From Antedon mediterranea (taxonomy: Eukaryota; Echinodermata; Crinoidea; Comatulida; Antedonidae), in the NCBI RefSeq assembly GCF_964355755.1, contig NC_092672.1, positions 38,004,501 through 38,068,500 on the forward strand: a stretch of DNA of 64,000 bases. The letters are read 5' to 3'. Numbering within the stretch: position 1 is the stretch's first letter; each line of letters opens with the position of its first letter. Positions 1 through 14,330 of the stretch are shown piece after piece. The notes beneath the pieces are model-generated. The model ran no database searches. It saw only the letters and a program-made list of their open reading frames with translations, and was not told the DNA's origin. Position numbers and translations under genes: made by a program.

Positions 1-92
1 TACAAACACCGTTTGCCAACCGAAATGTTTGGTCTAGTGGCAAAGGCTTTAATGTTGCACACTGGATCCCTCGGTTCAAGGTCTATAAAGAA
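1..92 (+). repeat. tRNA-like SINE head, degenerate
   Basis: The sequence resembles a tRNA-derived pol III promoter: an A-box-like GGTCTAGTGG is followed about 40 bases later by a B-box-like GGTTCAAGGTC (near 74-84), and a T-rich stretch follows. The B box departs from the consensus at its 3' side. It is read as a decayed SINE head rather than a working tRNA gene. Bases 93-346 show nothing recognisable. Confidence 0.3.
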
Positions 93-346
93 CATGCTTT
101 TTTTTTAATTCTTAAATTTTTTAATAGTTGAGGGAGATTATTTAGAGGGTTAGGTTTAGTATATTTAGGAAGTAATTTTTTATAATAGAAAATAATTAAG
201 GTAATAAACTCATTGTAAATTGTCAACAGACACTGTGCTACATGACAGTGTACGGTGTTAAAAGTACAGCATTTATGCAGACAGCAACGTGGATAACTTT
301 CTATAGTTATACAGATATCACCTAGGGACAGTAGCAGAATCAGTTG

Positions 347-579
347 AACTGCCAATAAATGAAAATCGGTTACTATGCGTTGCGAGTGACCCGGTGGGTA
401 AATTTAAAAGACCCCCGGCGCCTAAAAATAAACAGCTAGAGTTTGATCCATTTACTGAAGATATGAGAGAGATGGTTAGTTTATATATCAAATCTGTTGC
501 CATGGCATTAGAAGCGAGAAATCAAGAACCATTACCAGACCAGTACAATCCAAAATTTACATTCCAAAGTCACGATTAA
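347..579 (+). pseudogene. WSCD-like sulfotransferase, last-exon fragment
   Basis: The frame that ends at the TAA at 577-579 carries FKRPPAP, FDPFTEDM and LPDQYNPKF, the C-terminal signature of the WSC-domain sulfotransferases (WSCD1/WSCD2 type), which transfer sulfate from PAPS in the Golgi. Only this C-terminal part is present: similarity to the fuller copy at 14331-14717 starts at 347, and upstream sequence is unrelated, with no matching splice acceptor. It lacks the PAPS-binding and catalytic parts, so it is most likely a truncated duplicate left at the edge of block A1. Confidence 0.6.
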
Positions 580-1176
580 GAAATTCAACTGACTCTATTG
601 AGTCTAACAGTCATTCTGTGCATTATCATTATGTTTCTGAGCATGCGCAAAATGATGTTTTTACTCAATAGAGACCACGTATAGTTTAGTTGTGCGTGTA
701 AAACGAAAGGTCGCTTGTGCTGCGTGCGCGCACGAAATCGTCCCGGGGTGATTTAACGCATTTAAAAATACTTTCAGAGAATTTCTAAAAAGCAAAAAGA
801 AAGATAATATTGAACCGCTGTTGTGCTTGTTACCCATCACGTCGCTACCTCTATTAGCAAACTCTATGCATATTCATTAAACATACAAGTATAGTTAGTA
901 CACAAAAGGCATTTTACTTTGCTTAGTTATTTCCCGGGTCAGTCTGTTCGTACCCACCAAAGTTAGCGATAACTTTACCCACAGTACCCAAATAACTAAG
1001 CCTTATTAGGTGGTGGAGTCAATATGGTGGAAGGAACAGCCTGTTTTGTCTGATTTGCTATAACTCACTAGGTAATGGGGTACAATTCATATTGTATATG
1101 GTGTTGGGATGGTAAACGGGGTAATTTAATAACCGTATATGAAATAATTATTTAGTATATTGGTTTAATATTTCCG

Positions 1177-1181
1177 AAAAT

Positions 1182-1213
<32 letters not shown>

Positions 1214-1805
1214 TTCTGGTTTATTAAAAACAAAGACATGGCAGTACAAAACTGAATTGCGTCCAGTAACATAAACATAAAAAGTATATCAAAAACGAGC
1301 AAGATTTACACAAACATCCAATATAAAAATATATATATATATATACAAAATGCATTAAAATAAAATAAAGAATATACAATTACAAATTTACAAAGATATA
1401 TATCAAAAACGAGCAAAATTACACAACCATCTAATATAAAAATATATATATACACATAAATTCATAAAAAAAAAAAATAAAGAATATACAATTACAAATT
1501 TAAAAACTGCGAGTAAAATTATTAATTATCCGTAGGCCTATCAAAATTAAGAATTTCATATATATATATTATTGCACTATAAGGTCATTGTTAATCAGGA
1601 ATGGGAGTGTGGATTTCTTAAATCTTTCTGTTCTACATTTAATTTGGGATATTTTGTTTGCGTTTCTGAGAGATCTACCTGTCGCTTCAGCACGGGTATT
1701 GGGGATAATATTACTAAATTTTTCATGGACACTCCTCCCAAACTTCAGAACAAGCTGGAGACGACGGTCACAGAGCCTATCAAGAGAAAATTTATCTGAC
1801 AATTA
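1177..1805 (-). mobile_element. LINE 3' end (non-LTR retrotransposon remnant)
   Basis: Read on the minus strand, the segment starts in a short ORF (1569-1802) containing LDRLCDRRLQLVLKF and CRTERFKKSTLPFLIN, typical of the extreme C-terminus of reverse-transcriptase ORFs in CR1/L2-like LINEs. An AT-rich 3' UTR follows, ending in an (AATA)n tail at about 1180-1215. It is 5'-truncated and has no RT core. The same copy is at 15325-15949, so it was inserted before the block duplicated. Confidence 0.55.
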
Positions 1806-2152
1806 AATTATTGCAATTTTTTACATTATGAAATTATCAAAATCTTTTAAAATGTATATACTTATTTTTTTATTTACTTTATACTTTATTCTTTACAAGA
1901 ATATAAATATATCTTTTGTTTTTTAGTTTAATATCGACATTTCTTTTTATAGTATTGTTAATTACCGCAATTCATTATTGCTGTGTATTATTTCAGAATG
2001 TAATGGTCTTTCAGATGTCAATTGAACTCAGTTTTAAATCAGTACGCATAATACTGCTATAATAATTATAGGCTTAATGTAAGTTTTAGTGACAATTTTA
2101 GTGACACTTATTCTCAATTAAATACCGGACCACAAACTTTGATACAGCTTTT

Positions 2153-2264
2153 ATACGCGCGCGTCGTGTTAAATGATGTTGGTGATATGACATTTTCATC
2201 GCGTTCAATTGTTGATAGGATATTTTTTACGCGCGCGTCTCATTCAATAGTTGTACGCGCGCGT
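2153..2264. other. Three TACGCGCGCGT motifs
   Basis: The 11-mer TACGCGCGCGT occurs at 2153-2163, 2228-2238 and 2254-2264 in otherwise AT-rich DNA. All three are conserved in A2 near 16293, 16368 and 16394. Alternating CG tracts can adopt Z-DNA or act as binding sites, but no function is shown here. Confidence 0.5.
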
Positions 2265-3518
2265 AAACTTTTTGTCGATAATAATTTCTAGTAATAAATA
2301 GACTAATGTACTTCCGAGTTGTGTCATGCAAAAGTAAATAATAACAATGTAAACTTCTGTTCGTATAAAACTGTAATTTAGAATATTTAAGATATATTTT
2401 GTAAAGATTAGTTAATTATTTCAAGACGAACGTTCATGTTATATTGATAAGTATTATACGATATGTATGTACATTAATTAATCCATGTTTAAAATGACAT
2501 AAGATACCTGAGTGCCTAAACAAGTGTACAAACGCTGTCTGTCTGTCTGTCTGTCTTTGGAGCTTTAAAACGAATCGTTATGGTTCAAGGTGTGCATTGT
2601 TTTCATTTCTCTACAGAACTTTGTTTCGTTCACCTCATAAGTTAATTATTTTATTTTACTCAATATAACATTTTTATTACACGATCACATTATTTAATAA
2701 ACTAAATTTGACAATACCGAATTGAAGTAAATCAAAACAATAAATATATATTGAATGTTTTAAATAATATCAGGTACACTATCATGCTTTCAATGGATAC
2801 ACTATCCTAAAGACATTCTTTTTTTCGTCTTTCTCCATTTTCTTTCATTCCAATGTTGGGTTTCCTATCCTTGTGTGTTATTCCAGTACCGTCGTACATT
2901 ATTGCCACTCTGCTTTTTTTTATCAACGTAATAATACAGTATTCATGATTTGTATTTATTAATAATTTATTAATGTAATTTTGAAAAGTAATACCTTGAT
3001 AATTCATTTGTTAAAACAGATGTTTCGTTTAATTTGTGCAATATATGATGCCTCTATAATGTAACACTTAATTTCATTCATTGAAAACATTTTGATTTTT
3101 AAAGAGGGCATTAATAAAAGATAATTCTGTGTCTACCGCGCATGCTCAAAGTATAATATTTAAATAACCGGACAAAATAATGTTCACTTATTTTAGTTAA
3201 TTTATATTTTGGACATGCGCAGTAGAATTTTAAATGTTTGCTTGTTTTTGTTTTAATCTTTGGGATTCTTTGTAAAGCAATTTTGAGAAAGGTTCTATTT
3301 TCAGTACTAATTGTAAATATAGGCAGGTGGTGATGAATAAATATGTATACGCGATTACTAATTTATAGTCTAAAAATGTGTCATTATTTTTATTTGTTTG
3401 AATTTAAAGTCTTACTCCACTCTCTAATCACAAAATGAGACTTATTTTATATAATTAAACTATCCTGTAATAACTTGCTATTGGATGTGTATGGAATAAA
3501 ATAAAATATTCTTGCATA

Positions 3519-3694
3519 AAGGCCAATTTACACAGACGAGCGGTAACGGTGATAACAATATAGAATCTATGTTATATGACCATATACACACAACGTGCAG
3601 AGAGGACGGCCGGTTTTCTCTCAGGATAGATGCAGATTCTACGTGGGACAAGCTACGCGGTTTTTTGCTTTTACCGCTTGTCTGTATTGTCTTG
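3519..3694 (+). mobile_element. TIR element, single-unit form (A1)
   Basis: This is a short segment bounded by imperfect inverted repeats: AAGGCCAATTTACACAGACG on the left and a matching ACCGCTTGTCTG...GTCTT on the right. It contains one copy of the 50-bp unit (about 3617-3662) that is tandemly expanded in the A2 and A3 versions. No transposase is present. It is probably a MITE; no target-site duplication was identified. Confidence 0.45.
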
Positions 3695-4423
3695 ATCGCA
3701 TTCACTGAACAAAATAATCGAGACTATATGGTGCGCCATACACCTTCCTCAGAGATATGGCGTGCGAATATTTCACAGCAGCTACCTGTGAGAGATTTAA
3801 TGGAAAAACCAAATCTTGATGAGAATGTAAGTTTATATATATATATATATATATTTCTAAGGCCCACCATTAAGTAAGGGCCTACAGAAGCTAAGATGTA
3901 GAGTCAAATTCCCTGATAATTATCGTAAAAATGATTCGTATTTTGTATTTGGTAGAATGAAGGAATCACCATCACAAATGCTGCCCCCATCATCATTTAC
4001 ATACATGTGTCACGCGGTATTCTAAACATTCCTGATAAATAAAAACTGATGCAATATTTGGCGTGGCGATAGTTGTAGTAACAACCGTTTAACAACTGTA
4101 CACAAAGTATTTCGATAGATATTAAAATTTTGTGACTTTTCTTAATTATCTACTTTATCATAATCAAAATAATTTCTTGAAAACTACTTGACACCTAATC
4201 ATTAAATACACAAGTACACGCCTAATCGTTTTCTTTTACCGCTGTACATATACGTCCTAAAATCCCATGGTTTGATTATAGGATTCCATAGAATTATACG
4301 AATTATATTATAGAATTGACTTGAAAATGTACCGTTGTCCGTGATTTGTGTCGCGTCACCCCTACGCGCGTCATGTCCGCGCGTCATGGCCAATTCATCC
4401 TAATCTGTGTTTTTGTCGCAAAG

Positions 4424-4658
4424 GGCACTCTTGTAGTAGTTTGTTTTTCTGGCAAATGGGCACATAATGATCTTATCTGATAGCTAGCTGACCATCTATT
4501 TACCTATCAAGAGTAAATAGGCCTACTGTTGCTGTATAAAGGCACTCTTGTAGTATTTTGTTTTGCCCCGTCCAAATGGCTAAATAATGATCTTATCTGA
4601 TAGCTGGCTGATAGCCCTTTACCCATCAAGAGTAAATAGGCCTACTGTTGCTGTATAT
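4424..4658 (+). repeat. 117-bp tandem duplication
   Basis: Two copies (4424-4540 and 4541-4658) both start GGCACTCTTGTAGTA and end near GTTGCTGTATA. A2 (about 19150-19275) and A3 (about 60990-61105) hold one copy each, so the duplication is private to A1. It has diverged by several substitutions. Confidence 0.75.
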
Positions 4659-5372
4659 AGGTTACAATCTGTTTGCACAGGAAATGCCAGAAGTTACTAT
4701 ATACATAATGTGTGTGCATTTGTGTTGTATTTATATAAAAGGGTATCGCATTGAAATATAGAAAAACCCCATTTTCTACATGAAGTGGGCCTATGCAAAC
4801 ATTTTTATCGGAAGTCGACTTTACCGGTCTAAATTTCGCAATAACTTCCATCCATTCGGGCACTGAATATCATACGTACGTGACTGAATACTGCTTCTTA
4901 AAGTTGTCTCAGATCAGGACTGAATTTTATTTCTTAAGTTTATCTCAGGAGAACCTACGAATATTGTACCGTTGGTCACTTGTTCCAATCCGCTAAACCT
5001 TGTCCAGGAATTGACTGAGGAAGCACGTACATCCTAATGTTCCACACAACTAGGTCGAAGACGCATTGACCCCCCCCCCCCCCCGCCCCCTCCTATGATA
5101 ATGAGTTCTATCCTGAAGAAAATGATGCTGAAATGTTCTTCTTTGGATTTGCCTTGATTCCAGCTTTATATTACTGGGACGAATGTTTAATTAACAATAT
5201 CTTGTTAAACGTTTTAGAATAACACTAAGGTCTTTTATAATATTAAATCTACATTTTTAAAAAGCAAAGAAGTGTCCATATGCATTTAATGTTTTCATTA
5301 TAATACATATATGGGTAGGATATTGGTCTGAGTTTGTGAAACTGAGCATATAATAGAAGAATAGAAGAAGTT

Positions 5373-8300
5373 ACAGTCATACTCGTAATCAACTTATATA
5401 CAGTCATACTCGTAATCAACTTATATACAGTCATACTCGTAATCAACTTATATACAGTCATACTCGTAATCAACTTATATACAGTCATACTCGTAATCAA
5501 CTTATATACAGTCATACTACAAATCAACTTATATACAGTCATACTCCAAATCAACTTATATACAGTCATACTCCAAATCAACTTATATACAGTCATACTC
5601 CAAATCAACTTATATACAGTCATACTCGTAATCAACTTATATACAGTCATACTCGTAATCAACTTATATACAGTCATACTCGTAATCAGCTTATATACAG
5701 TCATACTCGTAATCAACTTATATACAGTCATACTACAAATCAACTTATATCCAGTCATACTCGTAATCAACTTATATACAGTCATACTCCAAATCAACTT
5801 ATATACAGTCATACTCGTAATCAACTTATATACAGTCATACTCGTAATCAACTTATATACAGTCATACTCGTAATCAATTTATATACAGTCATACTCGTA
5901 ATCAACTTATATACAGTCATACTACAAATCAACTTATATACAGTCATACTCGTAATCAACTTATATACAGTCATACTCGTAATCAACTTATATACAGTCA
6001 TACTACAAATCAACTTATATACAGTCATACTCGTAATCAACTTATATACAGTCATACTCGTAATCAACTTATATACAGTCATACTCGTAATCAACTTATA
6101 TACAGTCATACTACAAATCAACTTATATACAGTCATACTCGTAATCAACTTATATACAGTCATACTCGTAATCAACTTATATACAGTCATACTCGTAATC
6201 AACTTATATACAGTCATACTCGTAATCAACTTATATACAGTCATACTACAAATCAACTTATATACAGTCATACTCGTAATCAACTTATATACAGTCATAC
6301 TCGTAATCAACTTATATACAGTCATACTCGTAATCAACTTATATACAGTCATACTCGTAATCAACTTATATACAGTCATACTCGTAATCAACTTATATAC
6401 AGTCATACTCGTAATCAACTTATATACAGTCATACTCGTAATCAACTTATATACAGTCATACTCCAAATCAACTTATATACAGTCATACTACAAATCAAC
6501 TTATATACAGTCATACTCCAAATCAACTTATATACAGTCATACTACAAATCAACTTATATACAGTCATACTCCAAATCAACTTATATACAGTCATACTCC
6601 AAATCAACTTATATACAGTCATACTCCAAATCAACTTATATACAGTCATACTACAAATCAACTTATATACAGTCATACTCGTAATCAACTTATATACAGT
6701 CATACTCGTAATCAACTTATATACAGTCATACTCCAAATCAACTTATATACAGTCATACTCGTAATCAACTTATATACAGTCATACTCGTAATCAACTTA
6801 TATACAGTCATACTACAAATCAACTTATATACAGTCATACTCGTAATCAACTTATATACAGTCATACTCCAAATCAACTTATATACAGTCATACTCGTAA
6901 TCAACTTATATACAGTCATACTCGTAATCAACTTATATACAGTCATACTCGTAATCAACTTATATACAGTCATACTACAAATCAACTTATATACAGTCAT
7001 ACTCGTAATCAACTTATATACAGTCATACTACAAATCAACTTATATACAGTCATACTCGTAATCAACTTATATACAGTCATACTCGTAATCAACTTATAT
7101 ACAGTCATACTACAAATCAACTTATATACAGTCATACTCCAAATCAACTTATATACAGTCATACTCGTAATCAACTTATATACAGTCATACTCGTAATCA
7201 ACTTATATACAGTCATACTACAAATCAACTTATATACAGTCATACTCCAAATCAACTTATATACAGTCATACTCGTAATCAACTTATATACAGTCATACT
7301 ACAAATCAACTTATATACAGTCATACTCGTAATCAACTTATATACAGTCATACTCGTAATCAACTTATATACAGTCATAATCCAAATCAACTTATATACA
7401 GTCATACTCCAAATCAACTTATATACAGTCATACTCGTAATCAACTTATATACAGTCATACTACAAATCAACTTATATACAGTCATACTCGTAATCAACT
7501 TATATACAGTCATACTCCAAATCAACTTATATACAGTCATACTACAAATCAACTTATATACAGTCATACTACAAATCAACTTATATACAGTCATACTCCA
7601 AATCAACTTATATACAGTCATACTCGTAATCAACTTATATACAGTCATACTCCAAATCAACTTATATACAGTCATACTACAAATCAACTTATATACAGTC
7701 ATACTACAAATCAACTTATATACAGTCATACTCGTAATCAACTTATATACAGTCATACTCCAAATCAACTTATATACAGTCATACTCGTAATCAACTTAT
7801 ATACAGTCATACTACAAATCAACTTATATACAGTCATACTACAAATCAACTTATATACAGTCATACTACAAATCAACTTATATACAGTCATACTCTTAAT
7901 CAACTTATATACAGTCATACTACAAATCAACTTATATACAGTCATACTCGTAATCAACTTATATACAGTCATACTACAAATCAACTTATATACAGTCATA
8001 CTCTTAATCAACTTATATACAGTCATACTCGTAATCAACTTAAATACAGTCATACTCGTAATCAACTTATATACAGTCATACTACAAATCAACTTATATA
8101 CAGTCATACTACAAATCAACTTATATACAGTCATACTACAAATCAACTTATATACAGTCATACTACAAATCAACTTATATACAGTCATACTACAAATCAA
8201 CTTATATACAGTCATACTCGTAATCAACTTATATACAGTCATACTACAAATCAACTTATATACAGTCATACTACAAATCAACTTATATACAGTCATACTC

Positions 8301-11300
8301 GTAATCAACTTATATACAGTCATACTCTTAATCAACTTATATACAGTCATACTACAAATCAACTTATATACAGTCATACTACAAATCAACTTATATACAG
8401 TCATACTCGTAATCAACTTATATACAGTCATACTACAAATCAACTTATATACAGTCATACTCGTAATCAACTTATATACAGTCATACTACAAATCAACTT
8501 ATATATAGTCATACTCGTAATCAACTTATATACAGTCATACTCGTAATCAACTTATATACAGTCATACTACAAATCAACTTATATACAGTCATACTCGTA
8601 ATCAACTTATATACAGTCATACTACAAATCAACTTATATACAGTCATACTCGTAATCAACTTATATACAGTCATACTCGTAATCAACTTATATACAGTCA
8701 TACTACAAATCAACTTATATACAGTCATACTCTTAATCAACTTATATACAGTCATACTACAAATCAACTTATATACAGTCATACTACAAATCAACTTATA
8801 TACAGTCATACTCGTAATCAACTTATATACAGTCATACTCGTAATCAACTTATATACAGTCATACTACAAATCAACTTATATACAGTCATACTCTTAATC
8901 AACTTATATACAGTCATACTACAAATCAACTTATATACAGTCATACTACAAATCAACTTATATACAGTCATACTCGTAATCAACTTATATACAGTCATAC
9001 TCGTAATCAACTTATATACAGTCATACTCGTAATCAACTTATATACAGTCATACTCGTAATCAACTTATATACAGTCATACTCGTAATCAACTTATATAC
9101 AGTCATACTCGTAATCAACTTATATACAGTCATACTACAAATCAACTTATATACAGTCATACTCCAAATCAACTTATATACAGTCATACTCGTAATCAAC
9201 TTATATACAGTCATACTCGTAATCAACTTATATACAGTCATACTACAAATCAACTTATATACAGTCATACTCGTAATCAACTTATATACAGTCATACTCC
9301 AAATCAACTTATATACAGTCATACTACAAATCAACTTATATACAGTCATACTCCAAATCAACTTATATACAGTCATACTCCAAATCAACTTATATACAGT
9401 CATACTCTTAATCAACTTATATACAGTCATACTCGTAATCAACTTATATACAGTCATACTCTTAATCAACTTATATACAGTCATACTCGTAATCAACTTA
9501 TATACAGTCATACTACAAATCAACTTATATACAGTCATACTACAAATCAACTTATATACAGTCATACTCGTAATCAACTTATATACAGTCATACTACAAA
9601 TCAACTTATATACAGTCATACTCTTAATCAACTTATATACAGTCATACTCGTAATCAACTTATATACAGTCATACTCTTAATCAACTTATATACAGTCAT
9701 ACTCGTAATCAACTTATATACAGTCATACTACAAATCAACTTATATACAGTCATACTCGTAATCAACTTATATACAGTCATACTCCAAATCAACTTATAT
9801 ACAGTCATACTCGTAATCAACTTATATACAGTCATACTACAAATCAACTTATATACAGTCATACTACAAATCAACTTATATACAGTCATACTACAAATCA
9901 ACTTATATACAGTCATACTCCAAATCAACTTATATACAGTCATACTCCAAATCAACTTAAATACAGTCATACTCCAAATCAACTTATATACAGTCATACT
10001 ACAAATCAACTTATATACAGTCATACTACAAATCAACTTACATACAGTCATACTCGTAATCAACTTAAATACAGTCATACTCGTAAACAACTTATATACA
10101 GTCATACTCGTAATCAACTTATATACAGTCATACTACAAATCAACTTATATACAGTCATACTCGTAATCAACTTATATACAGTCATACTCCAAATCAACT
10201 TATATACAGTCATACTACAAATCAACTTATATACAGTCATACTCGTAATCAACTTATATACAGTCATACTACAAATCAACTTATATACAGTCATACTACA
10301 AATCAACTTATATACAGTCATACTCGTAATCAACTTATATACAGTCATACTCCAAATCAACTTATATACAGTCATACTCGTAATCAACTTATATACAGTC
10401 ATACTCGTAAACAACTTATATACAGTCATACTACAAATCAACTTATATACAGTCATACTACAAATCAACTTATATACAGTCATACTCCAAATCAACTTAT
10501 ATACAGTCATACTCGTAATCAACTTATATACAGTCATACTCCAAATCAACTTATATACAGTCATACTACAAATCAACTTATATACAGTCATACTCGTAAT
10601 CAACTTATATACAGTCATACTCCAAATCAACTTATATACAGTCATACTCGTAATCAACTTATATACAGTCATACTCGTAATCAACTTATATACAGTCATA
10701 CTCGTAATCAACTTATATACAGTCATTCTCCAAATCAACTTATATACAGTCATACTCCAAATCAACTTATATACAGTCATACTCGTAATCAACTTATATA
10801 CAGTCATACTCGTAATCAACTTATATACAGTCATACTCGTAATCAACTTATATACAGTCATACTCGTAATCAACTTATATACAGTCATACTCGTAATCAA
10901 CTTATATACAGTCATACTCGTAATCAACTTATATACAGTCATACTCGTAATCAACTTATATACAGTCATACTACAAATCAACTTATATACAGTCATACTC
11001 GTAATCAACTTATATACAGTCATACTCGTAATCAACTTATATACAGTCATACTCGTAATCAACTTATATACAGTCATACTCGTAATCAACTTATATACAG
11101 TCATACTCGTAATCAACTTATATACAGTCATACTCGTAATCAACTTATATACAGTCATACTCGTAATCAACTTATATATAGTCATACTCGTAATCAACTT
11201 ATATACAGTCATACTCCAAATCAACTTATATACAGTCATACTCCAAATCAACTTATATACAGTCATACTCCAAATCAACTTATATACAGTCATACTCCAA

Positions 11301-13789
11301 ATCAACTTATATACAGTCATACTCGTAATCAACTTATATACAGTCATACTCGTAATCAACTTATATACAGTCATACTACAAATCAACTTATATACAGTCA
11401 TACTCGTAATCAACTTATATACAGTCATACTCCAAATCAACTTATATACAGTCATACTACAAATCAACTTATATACAGTCATACTCGTAATCAACTTATA
11501 TACAGTCATACTCGTAATCAACTTATATACAGTCATACTCGTAATCAACTTATATACAGTCATACTCCAAATCAACTTATATACAGTCATACTCCAAATC
11601 AACTTATATACAGTCATACTCCAAATCAACTTATATACAGTCATACTCGTAATCAACTTATATACAGTCATACTCCAAATCAACTTATATACAGTCATAC
11701 TCGTAATCAACTTAATACAGTCATACTACAAATCAACTTATATACAGTCATACTCCAAATCAACTTATATACAGTCATACTACAAATCAACTTATATACA
11801 GTCATACTCGTAATCAACTTATATACAGTCATACTCCAAATCAACTTATATACAGTCATACTCGTAATCAACTTATATACAGTCATACTCGTAATCAACT
11901 TAATACAGTCATACTACAAATCAACTTATATACAGTCATACTCCAAATCAACTTATATACAGTCATACTCCAAATCAACTTATATACAGTCATACTCGTA
12001 ATCAACTTATATACAGTCATACTCCAAATCAACTTATATACAGTCATACTCGTAATCAACTTATATACAGTCATACTCGTAATCAACTTATATACAGTCA
12101 TACTCCAAATCAACTTATATACAGTCATACTCGTAATCAACTTATATACAGTCATACTCGTAATCAACTTATATACAGTCATACTCCAAATCAACTTATA
12201 TACAGTCATACTCCAAATCAACTTATATACAGTCATACTCCAAATCAACTTATATACAGTCATACTCGTAATCAACTTATATACAGTCATACTCGTAATC
12301 AACTTATATACAGTCATACTCGTAATCAACTTATATACAGTCATACTCGTAATCAACTTATATACAGTCATACTCGTAATCAACTTATATACAGTCATAC
12401 TCGTAATCAACTTATATACAGTCATACTCGTAATCAACTTATATACAGTCATACTCGTAATCAACTTATATATAGTCATACTCGTAATCAACTTATATAC
12501 AGTCATACTCCAAATCAACTTATATACAGTCATACTCCAAATCAACTTATATACAGTCATACTCCAAATCAACTTATATACAGTCATACTCGTAATCAAC
12601 TTATATACAGTCATACTCGTAATCAACTTATATACAGTCATACTACAAATCAACTTATATACAGTCATACTCGTAATCAACTTATATACAGTCATACTCC
12701 AAATCAACTTATATACAGTCATACTCGTAATCAACTTATATACAGTCATACTACAAATCAACTTATATACAGTCATACTACAAATCAACTTATATACAGT
12801 CATACTCCAAATCAACTTATATACAGTCATACTCCAAATCAACTTATATACAGTCATACTCGTAATCAACTTATATACAGTCATACTCCAAATCAACTTA
12901 TATACAGTCATACTCGTAATCAACTTATATACAGTCATACTCCAAATCAACTTATATATAGTCATACTCGTAATCAACTTATATACAGTCATACTCCTAA
13001 TCAACTTATATACAGTCATACTCCAAATCAACTTATATACAGTCATACTCCAAATCAACTTATATACAGTCATACTACAAATCAACTTATATACAGTCAT
13101 ACTCGTAATCAACTTATATACAGTCATACTCCAAATCAACTTATATACAGTCATACTCCAAATCAACTTATATACAGTCATACTCCAAATCAACTTATAT
13201 ACAGTCATACTCCAAATCAACTTATATACAGTCATACTACAAATCAACTTATATACAGTCATACTCGTAATCAACTTATATACAGTCATACTCCAAATCA
13301 ACTTATATACAGTCATACTACAAATCAACTTATATACAGTCATACTCCAAATCAACTTATATACAGTCATACTCGTAATCAACTTATATACAGTCATACT
13401 CGTAATCAACTTATATACAGTCATACTCCAAATCAACTTATATACAGTCATACTACAAATCAACTTATATACAGTCATACTCCAAATCAACTTATATACA
13501 GTCATACTCGTAATCAACTTATATACAGTCATACTCGTAATCAACTTATATACAGTCATACTCGTAATCAACTTATATACAGTCATACTCGTAATCAACT
13601 TATATACAGTCATACTACAAATCAACTTATATACAGTCATACTACAAATCAACTTATATACAGTCATACTCCAAATCAACTTATATACAGTCATACTCCA
13701 AATCAACTTATATACAGTCATACTCCAAATCAACTTATATACAGTCATACTCGTAATCAACTTATATACAGTCATACTACAAATCAACT
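5373..13789. repeat. 27-bp minisatellite, about 312 units
   Basis: The array repeats a 27-base unit of the form TACTCGTAATCAACTTATAT plus ACAGTCA with almost no interruption. Units differ mainly at the bases after TACT: CGTAAT, CCAAAT, ACAAAT and, only between about 7900 and 9680, CTTAAT. Because 27 is a multiple of three and one frame lacks stops, very long open frames appear on the minus strand (9-residue repeat MTVYKLITS), broken only by two identical 1-bp deletions near 11713 and 11901. These frames have no plausible start, non-repeat domain or codon signature and are judged non-coding. The unit is single-copy in A2 (20191) and A3 (62018). Confidence 0.97.
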
Positions 13790-14330
13790 TTGAGTGCGTT
13801 GGTATATTGTATAGATTGTTATTGGAATTATAATACTGTGTATTGTCATTGTATGAATATTAAACTGAAACTGGTACCAGGTTGGTGTTAATCAATTCCA
13901 CGTGGAGTAATTTAAGATTGAAATTTAAATTCGAGTAATTTTAGTCATACAACTGCGAACTTACACATTAATAATAAATTCGTGTCATATGGTAAATTGA
14001 TAACGTTTGCAAATAATAGTACAATTTTGCCAATTCCTGTTTTACTTGAATCAGAGCCTTAAAACTAGTTGACAAAAAACTGTGATGTGCCCAAATATGG
14101 TAGTTATATGACGTCCATATGCGCACATCACATTTTTTGTCACATAAAGGTTGATAAATGTTGACAGAGCTTTATACTGTATTGATGTTTTTCTAGAAAG
14201 TGCGTATTTTACGAAGTTTTACTAAACAACCCATCTTAATTCAAATATATGATGCACCAACAAACTAGCTTAAATTACATTTCTAATCTACATAATATTA
14301 ATATTAATCTCGTGCTTTTTTTTTTTTCAG
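13790..14330. other. No gene seen (intron side of the WSCD exon)
   Basis: This is AT-rich sequence between the end of the minisatellite and the splice acceptor of the sulfotransferase exon. The first 80 bases, ending near AATATTAAACTGAAACTG, look like a LINE 3' tail. A T-run followed by CAG at 14316-14330 is the polypyrimidine tract and acceptor of the next exon. Confidence 0.4.

Larger units (their letters stand above)
347..5372 (+). repeat. Segmental duplication copy A1
   Basis: This block is colinear with 14486-20190 (A2), and its second part also with 58745-62020 (A3). It begins inside the last WSCD exon and ends where the 27-bp minisatellite begins. It shares with A2 a LINE remnant, the ACGCGCGCGT motifs and a (TCTG)n tract near 2537. 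It differs from both other copies in having one copy of the 50-bp unit, a 117-bp tandem duplication at 4424-4658, and no counterpart of about 190 bases found at 19377-19570. By eye it is less like A2 than A2 is like A3. I see no gene in 580-1176, 1806-3518 or 3695-5372. Confidence 0.85.

Noticed and set aside
5249-13787. Giant open frames (2153 and 630 residues) on the minus strand made of a 9-residue repeat
   Set aside because: They follow from a 27-bp tandem repeat without stops in one frame. The paralogous blocks hold a single, clearly non-coding unit, and there is no start context, signal peptide or domain.
5373-13789. CRISPR-like array
   Set aside because: Units are directly adjacent without spacers, and the window is clearly eukaryotic.
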